Source: Echiichthys vipera | Taxonomy: Eukaryota > Chordata > Actinopteri > Perciformes > Trachinidae | DNA: 64,000 bases | Direction: 5' to 3' | Assembly: GCA_963691815.1 (NCBI GenBank) | Contig: OY829645.1 | Location: 1,984,001-2,048,000, forward strand | Shown here: piece by piece, positions 1-15,300 of the stretch | Numbering within the stretch: the stretch's first letter is position 1 | Layout: the number at the start of each line of letters is the position of its first letter | Program-made: the position numbers and the translations under genes | Notes under the pieces: model-generated | Seen by the model: the letters and a program-made list of their open reading frames with translations, nothing else | Told to the model about the DNA's origin: nothing | Databases searched by the model: none

Positions 1-2600
1 TTCGAGTCAAACTTAAAGCACAATGACTGATAACTTCAGAATCAAACTTAAAGCAAACTGACTTGATCACTTCAGAATCAAACTTAAAACAAACTGACTT
101 GATAACTTCAAAATAAAACTTAAAGCAGACTGACTTGATAACTTCAAATCAAACTTAAAGCAGACTGACTTGATATCTTCAGAATCAAACCTAAAGCAGA
201 CTGACTTGATAACTTCAAAATCAAACTTAAAGAAGGCTGACTTAATAACTTTAGAATCAAACTTAAATCAGACTGACTTATTAGCTTCAAATCAAACTCA
301 AAGCAGACTGACTTGATAACTTCAGAATCAAACGTGAAGCAGACTGACTTGATAACTTCAGAATCAAACTAAAAGCAGACTGACCTGATAACTTTAGAGT
401 CAAACTAAAGCAGACTGACTTGATAACTTCAGAATCAAACTTGAAGCAGACTGACCTGATAACTTCAAAATCAAACCTAAAGCAGGCTGACTTAATAACT
501 TTAGACTCAAACTTAAGGCAGACTGACTTGATAACTTCAGAATCAAACTAAAGCAGACTAACTTGATAACTACAGAATCAAAATTAAAGCAGACTGACTT
601 GATAACCTAAAATGAAACTTAAAGAAGGCTGACTTAATAACTTTAGAATCAAACTTAAAGCAGACTGACTTGATAACTTCAGAATCAAACTTAAAGCAGA
701 CAGACTTTATAACTACAGAATCAAATTTAAAGCAGACTGACTTGATAACTACAGAATCAAATTTAAAGCACAATGACTGATAACTTCAGAATCAAACTTA
801 AAGCAAACTGACTTGATCACTTCAGAATCAAACTTAAAGCAAACCGACTTGATAACTTCAAAATAAAACTTAAAGCAGACTGACTTGATAACTTCAGAAT
901 CAAACCTAAAGCAGACTGACTTGATAACTTCTAAATCAAACTTAAAGAAGGCTGACTTAATAACTTTAGAATCAAACTTAAATCAGACTGACTTATTAGC
1001 TTCAAATCAAACTCAAAGCAGACTGACTTGATAACTTCAGAATCAAACGTGAAGCAAACTGACTTGATAACTTCAGAATCAAACTTAAAGCAGACTGACC
1101 TGATAACTTTAGAATCAAACTTAAAGCAGACTGACTTGATAACTTCAGAATCAAACTTAAAGCAGACAGACTTTATAACTACAGAATCAAATTGAAAGCA
1201 GACTGACTTGATAACTACAGAATCAAATTTGAAGCAGACTGACTTGATAACTTCGAGTCAAACTTAAAGCACAATGACTGAAAACTTCAGAATCAAACTT
1301 AAAGCAAACTGACTTGATCACTTAAGCATCAAACTTAAAGCAAACCGACTTGATAACTTCAAAATAAAACTTCAAGCAGGCTGACTTAATAACTTTAGAA
1401 TCAAACTTAAAGCAGACTTACTTGATAACTTCAGAATCAAATCAAACTAAAGCAGACTGACTTTATAACTACATGTCAAACTTAAAGCAGACTGACTTGA
1501 TAACTTCGAGTCAAACTTAAAGCAGACTAACTTGATAACTACAGAATCAAAATTAAAGCAGACTGACTTGATAACTTCAGAATCAAACTTGAAGCAGGCT
1601 GACTTAATAACTTTAGAATCAAACTTAAAGCAGACTTACTTGATAACATCAGAATCAAATAGAACTAAATCAGACTGACTTTATAACTACAGAATCAAAC
1701 TTAAAGCAGGCTGACTTGATGACATCAGAATCAAACTTAAAGCACACTGACTTGATAACTTCAAGTCAAACTTAAAGCAGACTGACTTGATGACTTCGAG
1801 TCAAACTTAAAGCAGGCTGACTTGATAACTTCAGAATCAAACTTAAGGCAGACTGACTTGATAACTACAGAATCAAATTTGAAGCAGACTGACTTGATAA
1901 CTTCAGAATCAAACTTGAAGCAGACTGACCTGATAACTTCAAAATCAAACTTAAAGCAGGCTGACTTAATAACTTTAGAATCAAACTTAAAGCAGACTGA
2001 CCTGATAACCTCAAAATCAAACTTTAAGCAGACTGACTTGAAAAATACAGTAAACAAACGTGAAGCAGACTGACTTGATAACTTCAGAATCAAACTAAAG
2101 CAGAATTACTTGATGACTTCAGAATCAAATCAAACTAAAGCAGACTGACCTTATAACTACAGAATCAAATTTAAAGCAGACTGACTTGATAACTTCAGAA
2201 TCAAACTTAAAGCACACTGACTTGATAACTTCAAGTAAAACTTAAAGCAGACTGACTTGATTACTTCAAGTCAAACTTAAAGCAGGCTGACTTGATAACT
2301 TCAGAATCAAACTTAAAGCAGACTGACTTGATCATTTCAGAATCAAACTCAGAGCTGACTGACTTGATAACTACAGAATTAAAATTAAAGCAGACTGACT
2401 TGATAACTTCAATTCAAACTTAAAGCAAACAGACTTGAGCACTTCACAATCAAACTAAAGCAGACTGACTTGATAACTTCAGAATCAAACTTAAAGCAGA
2501 CTGACTTGATAACTTCAGAATCAAACGTGAAGCAGACTGACTTGATAACTACATAATCAAACTTAAAGCAGACTGACTTGATAACTTCAGAAGCAAACTA
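1..2600. repeat. Satellite segment with mixed monomer variants before the 4.9-kb HOR
   Basis: This stretch holds only satellite. It opens within a TTCGAGTCAAAC monomer followed by the CACAATGACTGATAAC variant, a landmark pair that reappears near 1252 and many times later. From about 1741 to 3300 the order of variants is colinear with about 20058-21617 at a constant offset of 18,317 bp. No gene is visible. Confidence 0.8.
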
Positions 2601-5600
2601 AAGCAGACTGACTTTAGAACTACAGAATCAAATTTAAAGCAGACTGACTTGATAACGTCAGAATCAAACTTAAAGCAGAGTGACTTGATAACTTCGAGTC
2701 AAACTTAAAGCACAATGACTGATAACTTCAGAACCAAACTTGAAGCAGACTAACCTGATAACTTCAAAATCAAACTTAAAGCAGGCTGACTTAATAACTT
2801 TAGAAGCAAACTTAAAGCAGACTGACTTGAAAACTTCAAATCAAACTTAAAGTAGACTGACTTAATAACTTCAGAATCAAACTTAAAGCAGACTGACTTG
2901 ATAACTTCAGAATCAAACTAAAGCAGACTTACTTGATAACTTCAGAATCAAACTTAAAGCACACTGACTTGATAACTTCAAGTCAAACTTAAAGCAGACT
3001 GACTTGATTACTTCAAGTCAAACTTAAAGCAGGCTGACTTGATAACTTCAGAATCAAACTTAAAGCAGACTGACTTGATAATTTCAGAATCAAACTCAGA
3101 GCTGACTGACTTGATAACTACAGAACTAAAATTAAAGCAGACTGACTTGATAACTTCAATTCAAACTTAAAGCAAACAGACTTGAGCACTTCACAATCAA
3201 ACTAAAGCAGACTGACTTGATAACTTCAGAATCAAACTTAAAGCAGACTGACTTGATAACTTCAGAATCAAACGTGAAGCAGACTGACTTGATAACTACA
3301 TAATCAAACTTAAAGCAGACTGACTTTATAACTACAGAATCAAATTTAAAGCAGACTGACTTGATAATGTCAGAATCAAACTTAAAGCAGAGTGACTTGA
3401 TAACTTCGAGTCAAACTTTAAGCACAATGACTGATAACTTCAAAATAAAACTTAAAGCAGACTGACTTGATAACTTCCAATCAAACTTAAAGCAGACTTA
3501 CTTGATAACTTCAGAATCAAATCAAACTAAAGCAGACTGACTTAATAACTACAGAATCAAACTTAAAGCAGACTGACTTGATGACATCAGTATCAAACTT
3601 AGAGCACACTGACTTGATAACTTCATGTCAAACTTAAAGCAGACTGACTTGATAACTTCGAGTCAAACTTAAAGCAGACTAACTTGATAACTACAGAATC
3701 AAAATTAAAGCAGACTGACTTGATAACTTCAGAATCAAACTTGAAGCACACTAACCTGATAACTTCAAAATCAAACTTAAAGCAGGCTGACTTAATAACT
3801 TTAGAATCAAACTTAAAGCAGACTGACCTGATAACTTCAAAATCAAACTTTAAGCAGGCTGACTTAATAACTTTAGAATCAAACTTAAAGCAGACTTACT
3901 TGATAACATCAGAATCAAATCAAACTAAAGCAGACTGACTTTATAACTACAGAATCAAACTAAAAGCAGACTGACTTGATGACATCAGAATCAAACTTAA
4001 AGCACACTGACTTGATAACTTCAAGTCAAACTTAAAGCAGACTGACTTGATTACTTCGAGTCAAACTTAAAGCAGGCTGACTTGATAACTTCAGAATCAA
4101 ACTTAAGGCAGACTGACTTGATAACTACAGAATCAAATTTGAAGCAGACTGACTTGATAACTTCAGAATCAAACTTGAAGCAGACTGACCTGATAACTTC
4201 AAAATCAAACTTAAAGCAGGCTGACTTAATAACTTTAGAATCAAACTTAAAGCAGACTGACCTGATAACTTCAAAATCAAACTTTAAGCAGACTGACTTG
4301 AAAAATACAGAAAACAAACGTGAAGCAGACTGACTTGATAACTTCAGAATCAAACTTAAAGCAGACTGTCCTGATAAATTCAGAATCAAACTAAAGCAGA
4401 ATTACTTGATGACTTCAGAATCAAATCAAACTAAAGCAGACTGACCTTATAACTACAGAATCAAATATAAAGCAGACTGACTTGATAACTTCAGAATCAA
4501 ACTAAAGCAGACTTACTTGATAACTTCAGAATCAAACTTAAAGCAGACTGACTTGATTACTTCAAGTCAAACTTAAAGCAGGCTGACTTGATAACTTCAG
4601 AATCAAACTTAAAGCAGACTGACTTGATAATTTCAGAATCAAACTCAGAGCTGACTGACTTGATAACTACAGAATTAAAATTAAAGCAGACTGACTTGAT
4701 AACTTCAATTCAAACTTAAAGCAAACAGACTTGAGCACTTCACAATCAAACTAAAGCAGACTGACTTGATAACTTCAGAATCAAACTTAAAGCAGACTGA
4801 CTTGATAACTTCAGAATCAAATGTGAAGCAGACTGACTTGATAACTACATAATCAAACTTAAAGCAGACTGACTTGATAACTTCAGAAGCAAACTAAAGC
4901 AGACTGACTTTATAACTACAGAATCAAATTTAAAGCAGACTGACTTGATAATGTCAGAATCAAACTTAAAGCAGAGTGACTTGATAACTTCGAGTCAAAC
5001 TTTAAGCACAATGACTGATAACTTCAGAACCAAACTTGAAGCAGACTAACCTGATAACTTCAAAATCAAACTTAAAGCAGGCTGACTTAATAACTTTAGA
5101 ATCAAACTTAAAGCAGACTGACTTGAAAACTTCAAATCAAACTTAAAGTAGACTGACTTAATAACTTTAGAATCCAACCTAAAGCAGACTGACTTGATAA
5201 ATTCAGAATCAAACTTAAAGCAGACTGACTTGATAACTACCGAATCAAAATGAAAGCAGACTGACTTGATAACTTCAGAATCAAACTTGAAGCAGACTTA
5301 CCTGATAACTTCAAAATCAAACTTAAAGCAGGCTGACTTAATAACTTTAGAATCAAACTTAAATCAGACTGACTTGATAACTTCAGAATCAAACTTAAAG
5401 CAGACAGACTTTATAACTACAGAATCAAATTTTAAGCAGACTGACTTGATAACTACAGAATCAAATTTGAAGCAGACTGACTTGATAACTTCAGAATCAA
5501 ACTTAAAGCAGACTGACTTGATATCTTCAGAATCAAACCTAAAGCAGACTGACTTGATAACTTCAAAATCAAACTAAAAGAAGGCTGACTTAATAACTTT

Positions 5601-8600
5601 AGAATCAAACTTAAATCAGACTGACTTATTAGCTTCAAATCAAACTCAAAGCAGACTGACTTGATAACTTCAGAATCAAACGTGAAGCAGACTGACTTGA
5701 TAACTTCAGAATCAAACTTAAAGCAGACTGACCTGATAACTTTAGAATCAAACTAAAGCAGACTTACTTGATAACTTCAAGTCAAACTTAAAGCAGACTG
5801 ACTTGATTACTTCAAGTCAAACTTAAAGCAGGCTGACTTAATAACTTTAGACTCAAACTTAAGGCAGACTGACTTGATAACTTCAGAATCAAACTAAAGC
5901 AGACTAACTTGATAACTACAGAATCAAAATTAAAGCAGACTGACTTGATAACCTAAAATCAAACTTAAAGAAGGCTGACTTAATAACTTTAGAATCAAAC
6001 TTAAAGCAGACTGACTTGATAACTTCAGAATCAAACTTAAAGCAGACTGACTTGATAACTACAGAATCAAATTTGAAGCAGACTGACTTGATAACTTCAG
6101 AATCAAACTTAAAGCAGACTGACTTGATAACTTCGAGTCAAACTTAAAGCACAATGACTGAAAACTTCAGAATCAAACCTAAAGCAAACTGACTTGATCA
6201 CTTCAGCATCAAACTTAAAGCAAACCGACTTGATAACTTCAAAATAAAACTTCAAGCAGGCTGACTTAATAACTTTAGAATCAAACTTAAAGCAGACTTA
6301 CTTGATAACTTCAGAATCAAATCAAACTAAAGCAGACTGACTTTATAACTACAGAATCAAATTTAAAGCAGACTGACTTGATAATGTCAGAATCAAACTT
6401 AAAGCAGACTGACTTGATAACTTCAGAATCAAACTTGAAGCAGACTTACCTGATAACTTAAAAATCAAACTTAAAGCAGGCTGACTTAATAACTTTAGAA
6501 TCAAAGTTAAATCAGACTGACTTGATAACTTCAGAATAAAACTTAAAGCAGACAGACTTTATAACTACAGAATCAAATTTTAAGCAGACTGACTTGATAA
6601 CTACAGAATCAAATTTGAAGCAGACTGACTTGATAACTTCAGAATCAAACTTAAAGCAGACTGACTTGATAACTTCGAGTCAAACTTAAAGCACAATGAC
6701 TGATAACTTCAGAATCAAACTTAAAGAAGGCTGACTTAATAACTTTAGAATCAAACTGAAATCAGACTGACTTATTAGCTTCAAATCAAACTCAAAGCAG
6801 ACTGACTTGATAACTTCAGAATCAAACGTGAAGCAGACTGACTTGATAACTTCAGAATCAAACTTAAAGCAGACTGACCTGATAACTTTAGAATCAAACT
6901 AAAGCAGACTGACTTGATAACTTCAGAATCAAACTTGAAGCAGACTGACCTGATAACTTCAAAATCAAACTTAAAGCAGGCTGACTTAATAACTTTAGAC
7001 TCAAACTTAAGGCAGACTGACTTGATAACTTCAGAATCAAACTAAAGCAGACTAACTTGATAACTACAGAATCAAAATTAAAGCAGACTGACTTGATAAC
7101 CTAAAATCAAACTTAAAGAAGGCTGACTTAATAACTTTAGAATCAAACTTAAAGCAGACTGACTTGATAACTTCAGAATCAAACTTAAAGCAGACAGACT
7201 TTATAACTACAGAATCAAATTTAAAGCAGACTGACTTGATAACTACAGAATCAAATTTGAAGCAGACTGACTTGATAACTTCAGAATCAAACTTAAAGCA
7301 GACTGACTTGATAACTTCGAGTCAAACTTAAAGCACAATGACTGAAAACTTCAGAATCAAACTTAAAGCAAACTGACTTGATCACTTCAGCATCAAACTT
7401 AAAGCAAACCGACTTGATAACTTCAAAATAAAACTTCAAGCAGGCTGACTTAATAACTTTAGAATCAAACTTAAAGCAGACTTACTTGATAACTTCAGAA
7501 TCAAATCAAACTAAAGCAGACTGACTTTAGAACTACAGAATCAAATTTAAAGCAGACTGACTTGATAACGTCAGAATCAAACTTAAAGCAGAGTGACTTG
7601 ATAACTTCGAGTCAAACTTAAAGCACAATGACTGATAACTTCAGAACCAAACTTGAAGCAGACTAACCTGATAACTTCAAAATCAAACTTAAAGCAGGCT
7701 GACTTAATAACTTTAGAAGCAAACTTAAAGCAGACTGACTTGAAAACTTCAAATCAAACTTAAAGTAGACTGACTTAATAACTTCAGAATCAAACTTAAA
7801 GCAGACTGACTTGATAACTTCAGAATCAAACTAAAGCAGACTTACTTGATAACTTCAGAATCAAACTTAAAGCACACTGACTTGATAACTTCAAGTCAAA
7901 CTTAAAGCAGACTGACTTGATTACTTCAAGTCAAACTTAAAGCAGGCTGACTTGATAACTTCAGAATCAAACTTAAAGCAGACTGACTTGATAATTTCAG
8001 AATCAAACTCAGAGCTGACTGACTTGATAACTACAGAACTAAAATTAAAGCAGACTGACTTGATAACTTCACAATCAAACTAAAGCAGACTGACTTGATA
8101 ACTTCAGAATCAAACTTAAAGCAGACTGACTTGATAACTTCAGAATCAAACGTGAAGCAGACTGACTTGATAACTACATAATCAAACTTAAAGCAGACTG
8201 ACTTTATAACTACAGAATCAAATTTAAAGCAGACTGACTTGATAATGTCAGAATCAAACTTAAAGCAGAGTGACTTGATAACTTCGAGTCAAACTTTAAG
8301 CACAATGACTGATAACTTCAAAATAAAACTTAAAGCAGACTGACTTGATAACTTCCAATCAAACTTAAAGCAGACTTACTTGATAACTTCAGAATCAAAT
8401 CAAACTAAAGCAGACTGACTTAATAACTACAGAATCAAACTTAAAGCAGACTGACTTGATGACATCAGTATCAAACTTAGAGCACACTGACTTGATAACT
8501 TCATGTCAAACTTAAAGCAGACTGACTTGATAACTTCGAGTCAAACTTAAAGCAGACTAACTTGATAACTACAGAATCAAAATTAAAGCAGACTGACTTG

Positions 8601-11600
8601 ATAACTTCAGAATCAAACTTGAAGCACACTAACCTGATAACTTCAAAATCAAACTTAAAGCAGGCTGACTTAATAACTTTAGAATCAAACTTAAAGCAGA
8701 CTGACCTGATAACTTCAAAATCAAACTTTAAGCAGGCTGACTTAATAACTTTAGAATCAAACTTAAAGCAGACTTACTTGATAACATCAGAATCAAATCA
8801 AACTAAAGCAGACTGACTTTATAACTACAGAATCAAACTAAAAGCAGACTGACTTGATGACATCAGAATCAAACTTAAAGCACACTGACTTGATAACTTC
8901 AAGTCAAACTTAAAGCAGACTGACTTGATTACTTCGAGTCAAACTTAAAGCAGGCTGACTTGATAACTTCAGAATCAAACTTAAGGCAGACTGACTTGAT
9001 AACTACAGAATCAAATTTGAAGCAGACTGACTTGATAACTTCAGAATCAAACTTGAAGCAGACTGACCTGATAACTTCAAAATCAAACTTAAAGCAGGCT
9101 GACTTAATAACTTTAGAATCAAACTTAAAGCAGACTGACCTGATAACTTCAAAATCAAACTTTAAGCAGACTGACTTGAAAAATACAGAAAACAAACGTG
9201 AAGCAGACTGACTTGATAACTTCAGAATCAAACTTAAAGCAGACTGTCCTGATAACTTCAGAATCAAACTAAAGCAGAATTACTTGATGACTTCAGAATC
9301 AAATCAAACTAAAGCAGACTGACCTTATAACTACAGAATCAAATATAAAGCAGACTGACTTGATAACTTCAGAATCAAACTAAAGCAGACTTACTTGATA
9401 ACTTCAGAATCAAACTTAAAGCAGACTGACTTGATTACTTCAAGTCAAACTTAAAGCAGGCTGACTTGATAACTTCAGAATCAAACTTAAAGCAGACTGA
9501 CTTGATAATTTCAGAATCAAACTCAGAGCTGACTGACTTGATAACTACAGAATTAAAATTAAAGCAGACTGACTTGATAACTTCAATTCAAACTTAAAGC
9601 AAACAGACTTGAGCACTTCACAATCAAACTAAAGCAGACTGACTTGATAACTTCAGAATCAAACTTAAAGCAGACTGACTTGATAACTTCAGAATCAAAT
9701 GTGAAGCAGACTGACTTGATAACTACATAATCAAACTTAAAGCAGACTGACTTGATAACTTCAGAAGCAAACTAAAGCAGACTGACTTTATAACTACAGA
9801 ATCAAATTTAAAGCAGACTGACTTGATAATGTCAGAATCAAACTTAAAGCAGAGTGACTTGATAACTTCGAGTCAAACTTTAAGCACAATGACTGATAAC
9901 TTCAGAACCAAACTTGAAGCAGACTAACCTGATAACTTCAAAATCAAACTTAAAGCAGGCTGACTTAATAACTTTAGAATCAAACTTAAAGCAGACTGAC
10001 TTGAAAACTTCAAATCAAACTTAAAGTAGACTGACTTAATAACTTTAGAATCCAACCTAAAGCAGACTGACTTGATAAATTCAGAATCAAACTTAAAGCA
10101 GACTGACTTGATAACTACCGAATCAAAATGAAAGCAGACTGACTTGATAACTTCAGAATCAAACTTGAAGCAGACTTACCTGATAACTTCAAAATCAAAC
10201 TTAAAGCAGGCTGACTTAATAACTTTAGAATCAAACTTAAATCAGACTGACTTGATAACTTCAGAATCAAACTTAAAGCAGACAGACTTTATAACTACAG
10301 AATCAAATTTTAAGCAGACTGACTTGATAACTACAGAATCAAATTTGAAGCAGACTGACTTGATAACTTCAGAATCAAACTTAAAGCAGACTGACTTGAT
10401 ATCTTCAGAATCAAACCTAAAGCAGACTGACTTGATAACTTCAAAATCAAACTAAAAGAAGGCTGACTTAATAACTTTAGAATCAAACTTAAATCAGACT
10501 GACTTATTAGCTTCAAATCAAACTCAAAGCAGACTGACTTGATAACTTCAGAATCAAACGTGAAGCAGACTGACTTGATAACTTCAGAATCAAACTTAAA
10601 GCAGACTGACCTGATAACTTTAGAATCAAACTAAAGCAGACTGACTTGATAACTTCAAGTCAAACTTAAAGCAGACTGACTTGATTACTTCAAGTCAAAC
10701 TTAAAGCAGGCTGACTTAATAACTTTAGACTCAAACTTAAGGCAGACTGACTTGATAACTTCAGAATCAAACTAAAGCAGACTAACTTGATAACTACAGA
10801 ATCAAAATTAAAGCAGACTGACTTGATAACCTAAAATCAAACTTAAAGAAGGCTGATTTAATAACTTTAGAATCAAACTTAAAGCAGACTGACTTGATAA
10901 CTTCAGAATCAAACTTAAAGCAGACTGACTTGATAACTACAGAATCAAATTTGAAGCAGACTGACTTGATAACTTCAGAATCAAACTTAAAGCAGACTGA
11001 CTTGATAACTTCGAGTCAAACTTAAAGCACAATGACTGAAAACTTCAGAATCAAACCTAAAGCAAACTGACTTGATCACTTCAGCATCAAACTTAAAGCA
11101 AACCGACTTGATAACTTCAAAATAAAACTTCAAGCAGGCTGACTTAATAACTTTAGAATCAAACTTAAAGCAGACTTACTTGATAACTTCAGAATCAAAT
11201 CAAACTAAAGCAGACTGACTTTATAACTACAGAATCAAATTTAAAGCAGACTGACTTGATAATGTCAGAATCAAACTTAAAGCAGACTGACTTGATAACT
11301 TCAGAATCAAACTTGAAGCAGACTTACCTGATAACTTAAAAATCAAACTTAAAGCAGGCTGACTTAATAACTTTAGAATCAAAGTTAAATCAGACTGACT
11401 TGATAACTTCAGAATAAAACTTAAAGCAGACAGACTTTATAACTACAGAATCAAATTTTAAGCAGACTGACTTGATAACTACAGAATCAAATTTGAAGCA
11501 GACTGACTTGATAACTTCAGAATCAAACTTAAAGCAGACTGACTTGATAACTTCGAGTCAAACTTAAAGCACAATGACTGATAACTTCAGAATCAAACTT

Positions 11601-12390
11601 AAAGAAGGCTGACTTAATAACTTTAGAATCAAACTGAAATCAGACTGACTTATTAGCTTCAAATCAAACTCAAAGCAGACTGACTTGATAACTTCAGAAT
11701 CAAACGTGAAGCAGACTGACTTGATAACTTCAGAATCAAACTTAAAGCAGACTGACCTGATAACTTTAGAATCAAACTAAAGCAGACTGACTTGATAACT
11801 TCAGAATCAAACTTGAAGCAGACTGACCTGATAACTTCAAAATCAAACTTAAAGCAGGCTGACTTAATAACTTTAGACTCAAACTTAAGGCAGACTGACT
11901 TGATAACTTCAGAATCAAACTAAAGCAGACTAACTTGATAACTACAGAATCAAAATTAAAGCAGACTGACTTGATAACCTAAAATCAAACTTAAAGAAGG
12001 CTGACTTAATAACTTTAGAATCAAACTTAAAGCAGACTGACTTGATAACTTCAGAATCAAACTTAAAGCAGACAGACTTTATAACTACAGAATCAAATTT
12101 AAAGCAGACTGACTTGATAACTACAGAATCAAATTTGAAGCAGACTGACTTGATAACTTCAGAATCAAACTTAAAGCAGACTGACTTGATAACTTCGAGT
12201 CAAACTTAAAGCACAATGACTGAAAACTTCAGAATCAAACTTAAAGCAAACTGACTTGATCACTTCAGCATCAAACTTAAAGCAAACCGACTTGATAACT
12301 TCAAAATAAAACTTCAAGCAGGCTGACTTAATAACTTTAGAATCAAACTTAAAGCAGACTTACTTGATAACTTCAGAATCAAATCAAACT
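2600..12390. repeat. Higher-order repeat, 4.88-4.91 kb unit, two tandem copies
   Basis: Copy 1 runs from about 2600 to 7512 and copy 2 from about 7513 to 12390. Near the start the offset is 4,913 bp (the ACTTTAGAAC variant at 2611 and 7524). A 35-bp monomer present at about 3150-3190 is missing from copy 2, after which the offset is 4,878 bp and holds through about 7500/12379. Variant order is preserved monomer by monomer, and translated segments at 3684/8562, 4082/8960 and 5266/10144 are the same. Only scattered substitutions were seen, which implies recent amplification. The ends are estimated by eye to within a few tens of bases. Confidence 0.82.
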
Positions 12391-15300
12391 AAAGCAGACT
12401 GACTTTATAACTACAGAAGCAAATTTAAAGCAGACTGACTTGATAATGTCAGAATCAAACTTAAAACAAGGTGACTTGATAACTTCGAGTCAAACTTTAA
12501 GCACAATGACTGATAACTTCAGAACCAAAATTGAAGCAGACTAACCTGATAACTTCAAAATCAAACTTAAAGCAGGCTGACTTAATAACTTTAGAATCAA
12601 ACTTAAAGCAGACTGACTTGAAAACTTCAAATCAAACTTAAAGTAGACTGACTTAATAACTTTAGAATCAAACCTAAAGCAGACTGACTTGATAACTTCA
12701 GAATCAAACTTAAAGCAGACTGACTTGATAACTACCGAATCAAAATGAAAGCAGACTGACTTGATAACTTCAGAATCAAACTTGAAGCAGACTTACCTGA
12801 TAACTTCAAAATCAAACTTAAAGCAGGCTGACTTAATAACTTTAGAATCAAACTTAAATCAGACTGACTTTATAACTACAGAATCAAATTTTAAGCAGAC
12901 TGACTTGATAACTACAGAATCAAATTTGAAGCAGACTGACTTGATAACTTCAGAATCAAACTTAAAGCAGACTGACTTGATAACTTCGAGTCAAACTTAA
13001 AGCACAATGACTGATAACTTCAGAATCAAACTTAAAGCAAACTGACTTGATCACTTCAGAATCAAACTTAAAGCAAACCGAATTGATAACTTCAAAATAA
13101 AACTTAAAGCAGACTGACTTGATAACTTCAAATCAAACTTAAAGCAGACTGACTTGATATCTTCAGAATCAAACTAAAGCAGACTGACTTGATAACTTCA
13201 GAATCAAACTTGAAGCAGACTGACCTGATAACTTTAAAATCAAACTTAAAGCAGGCTGACTTAATAACTTTAGACTCAAACTTAAAGCAGGCTGACTTGA
13301 TGACATCAGAATCAAACTTAAAGCACACTGACTTGATAACTTCAAGTCAAACTTAAAGCAGACTGACTTGATGACTTCGAGTCAAACTTAAAGCAGGCTG
13401 ACTTGATAACTTCAGAATCAAACTTAAGGCAGACTGACTTGATAACTACAGAATCAAATTTGAAGCAGACTGACTTGATAACTTCAGAATCAAACTTGAA
13501 GCAGACTTACCTGATAACTTCAAAATCAAACTTAAAGCAGGCTGACTTAATAACTTTAGAATCAAACTTAAATCAGACTGACTTTATAACTACAGAATCA
13601 AATTTTAAGCAGACTGACTTGATAACTACAGAATCAAATTTGAAGCAGACTGACTTGATAACTTCAGAATCAAACTTAAAGCAGACTGACTTGATAACTT
13701 CGAGTCAAACTTAAAGCACAATGACTGATAACTTCAGAATCAAACTTAAAGCAAACTGACTTGATCACTTCAGAATCAAACTTAAAGCAAACCGACTTGA
13801 TAACTTCAAAATAAAACTTAAAGCAGACTGACTTGATAACTTCAAATCAAACTTAAAGCAGACTGACTTGATATCTTCAGAATCAAACCTAAAGCAGACT
13901 GACTTGATAACTTCAAAATCAAACTTAAAGAAGGCTGACTTAATAACTTTAGAATCAAACTTAAATCAGACTGACTTATTAGCTTCAAATCAAACTCAAA
14001 GCAGACTGACTTGATAACTTCAGAATCAAACGTGAAGCAGACTGACTTGATAACTTCAGAATCAAACTTAAAGCAGACTGACCTGATAACTTTAGAATCA
14101 AACTAAAGCAGACTGACTTGAAAACTTCAGAATCAAACTTGAAGCAGACTGACCTGATAACTTCAAAATCAAACTTAAAGCAGGCTGACTTAATAACTTT
14201 AGACTCAAACTTAAGGCAGACTGACTTGATAACTTCAGAATCAAACTAAAGCAGACTAACTTGATAACTACAGAATCAAAATTAAAGCAGACTGACTTGA
14301 TAACCTAAAATCAAACTTAAAGAAGGCTGACTTAATAACTTTAGAATCAAACTTAAAGCAGACTGACTTGATAACTTCAGAATCAAACTTAAAGCAGACA
14401 GACTTTATAACTACAGAATCAAATTTAAAGCAGACTGACTTGATAACTACAGAATCAAATTTGAAGCAGACTGACTTGATAACTTCAGAATCAAACTTAA
14501 AGCAGACTGACTTGATAACTTCGAGTCAAACTTAAAGCACAATGACTGATAACTTCAGAATCAAACTTAAAGCAAACTGACTTGATCACTTCAGAATCAA
14601 ACTTAAAGCAAACCGACTTGATAACTTCAAAATCAAACTAAAAGAAGGCTGACTTAATAACTTTAGAATCAAACTTAAATCAGACTGACTTATTAGCTTC
14701 AAATCAAACTCAAAGCAGACTGACTTGATAACTTCAGAATCAAACCTAAAGCAGACTGACTTGATAACTTCAGAATCAAACTTAAAGCAGACTGACCTGA
14801 TAACTTTAGAATCAAACTAAAGCAGACTGACTTGATAACTTCAGAATCAAACTTGAAGCAGACTGACCTGATAACTTTAAAATCAAACTTAAAGCAGGCT
14901 GACTTAATAACTTTAGACTCAAACTTAAGGCAGACTGACTTGATAACTTCAGAATCAAACTAAAGCAGACTAACTTGATAACTACAGAATCAAAATTAAA
15001 GCAGACTGACTTGATAACCTAAAATCAAACTTAAAGAAGGCTGACTTAATAACTTTAGAATCAAACTTGAAGCAGACTTACCTGATAACTTCAAAATCAA
15101 ACTTAAAGCAGGCTGACTTAATAACTTTAGAATCAAACTTAAATCAGACTGACTTTATAACTACAGAATCAAATTTTAAGCAGACTGACTTGATAACTAC
15201 AGAATCAAATTTGAAGCAGACTGACTTGATAACTTCAGAATCAAACTTAAAGCAGACTGACTTGATAACTTCGAGTCAAACTTAAAGCACAATGACTGAA

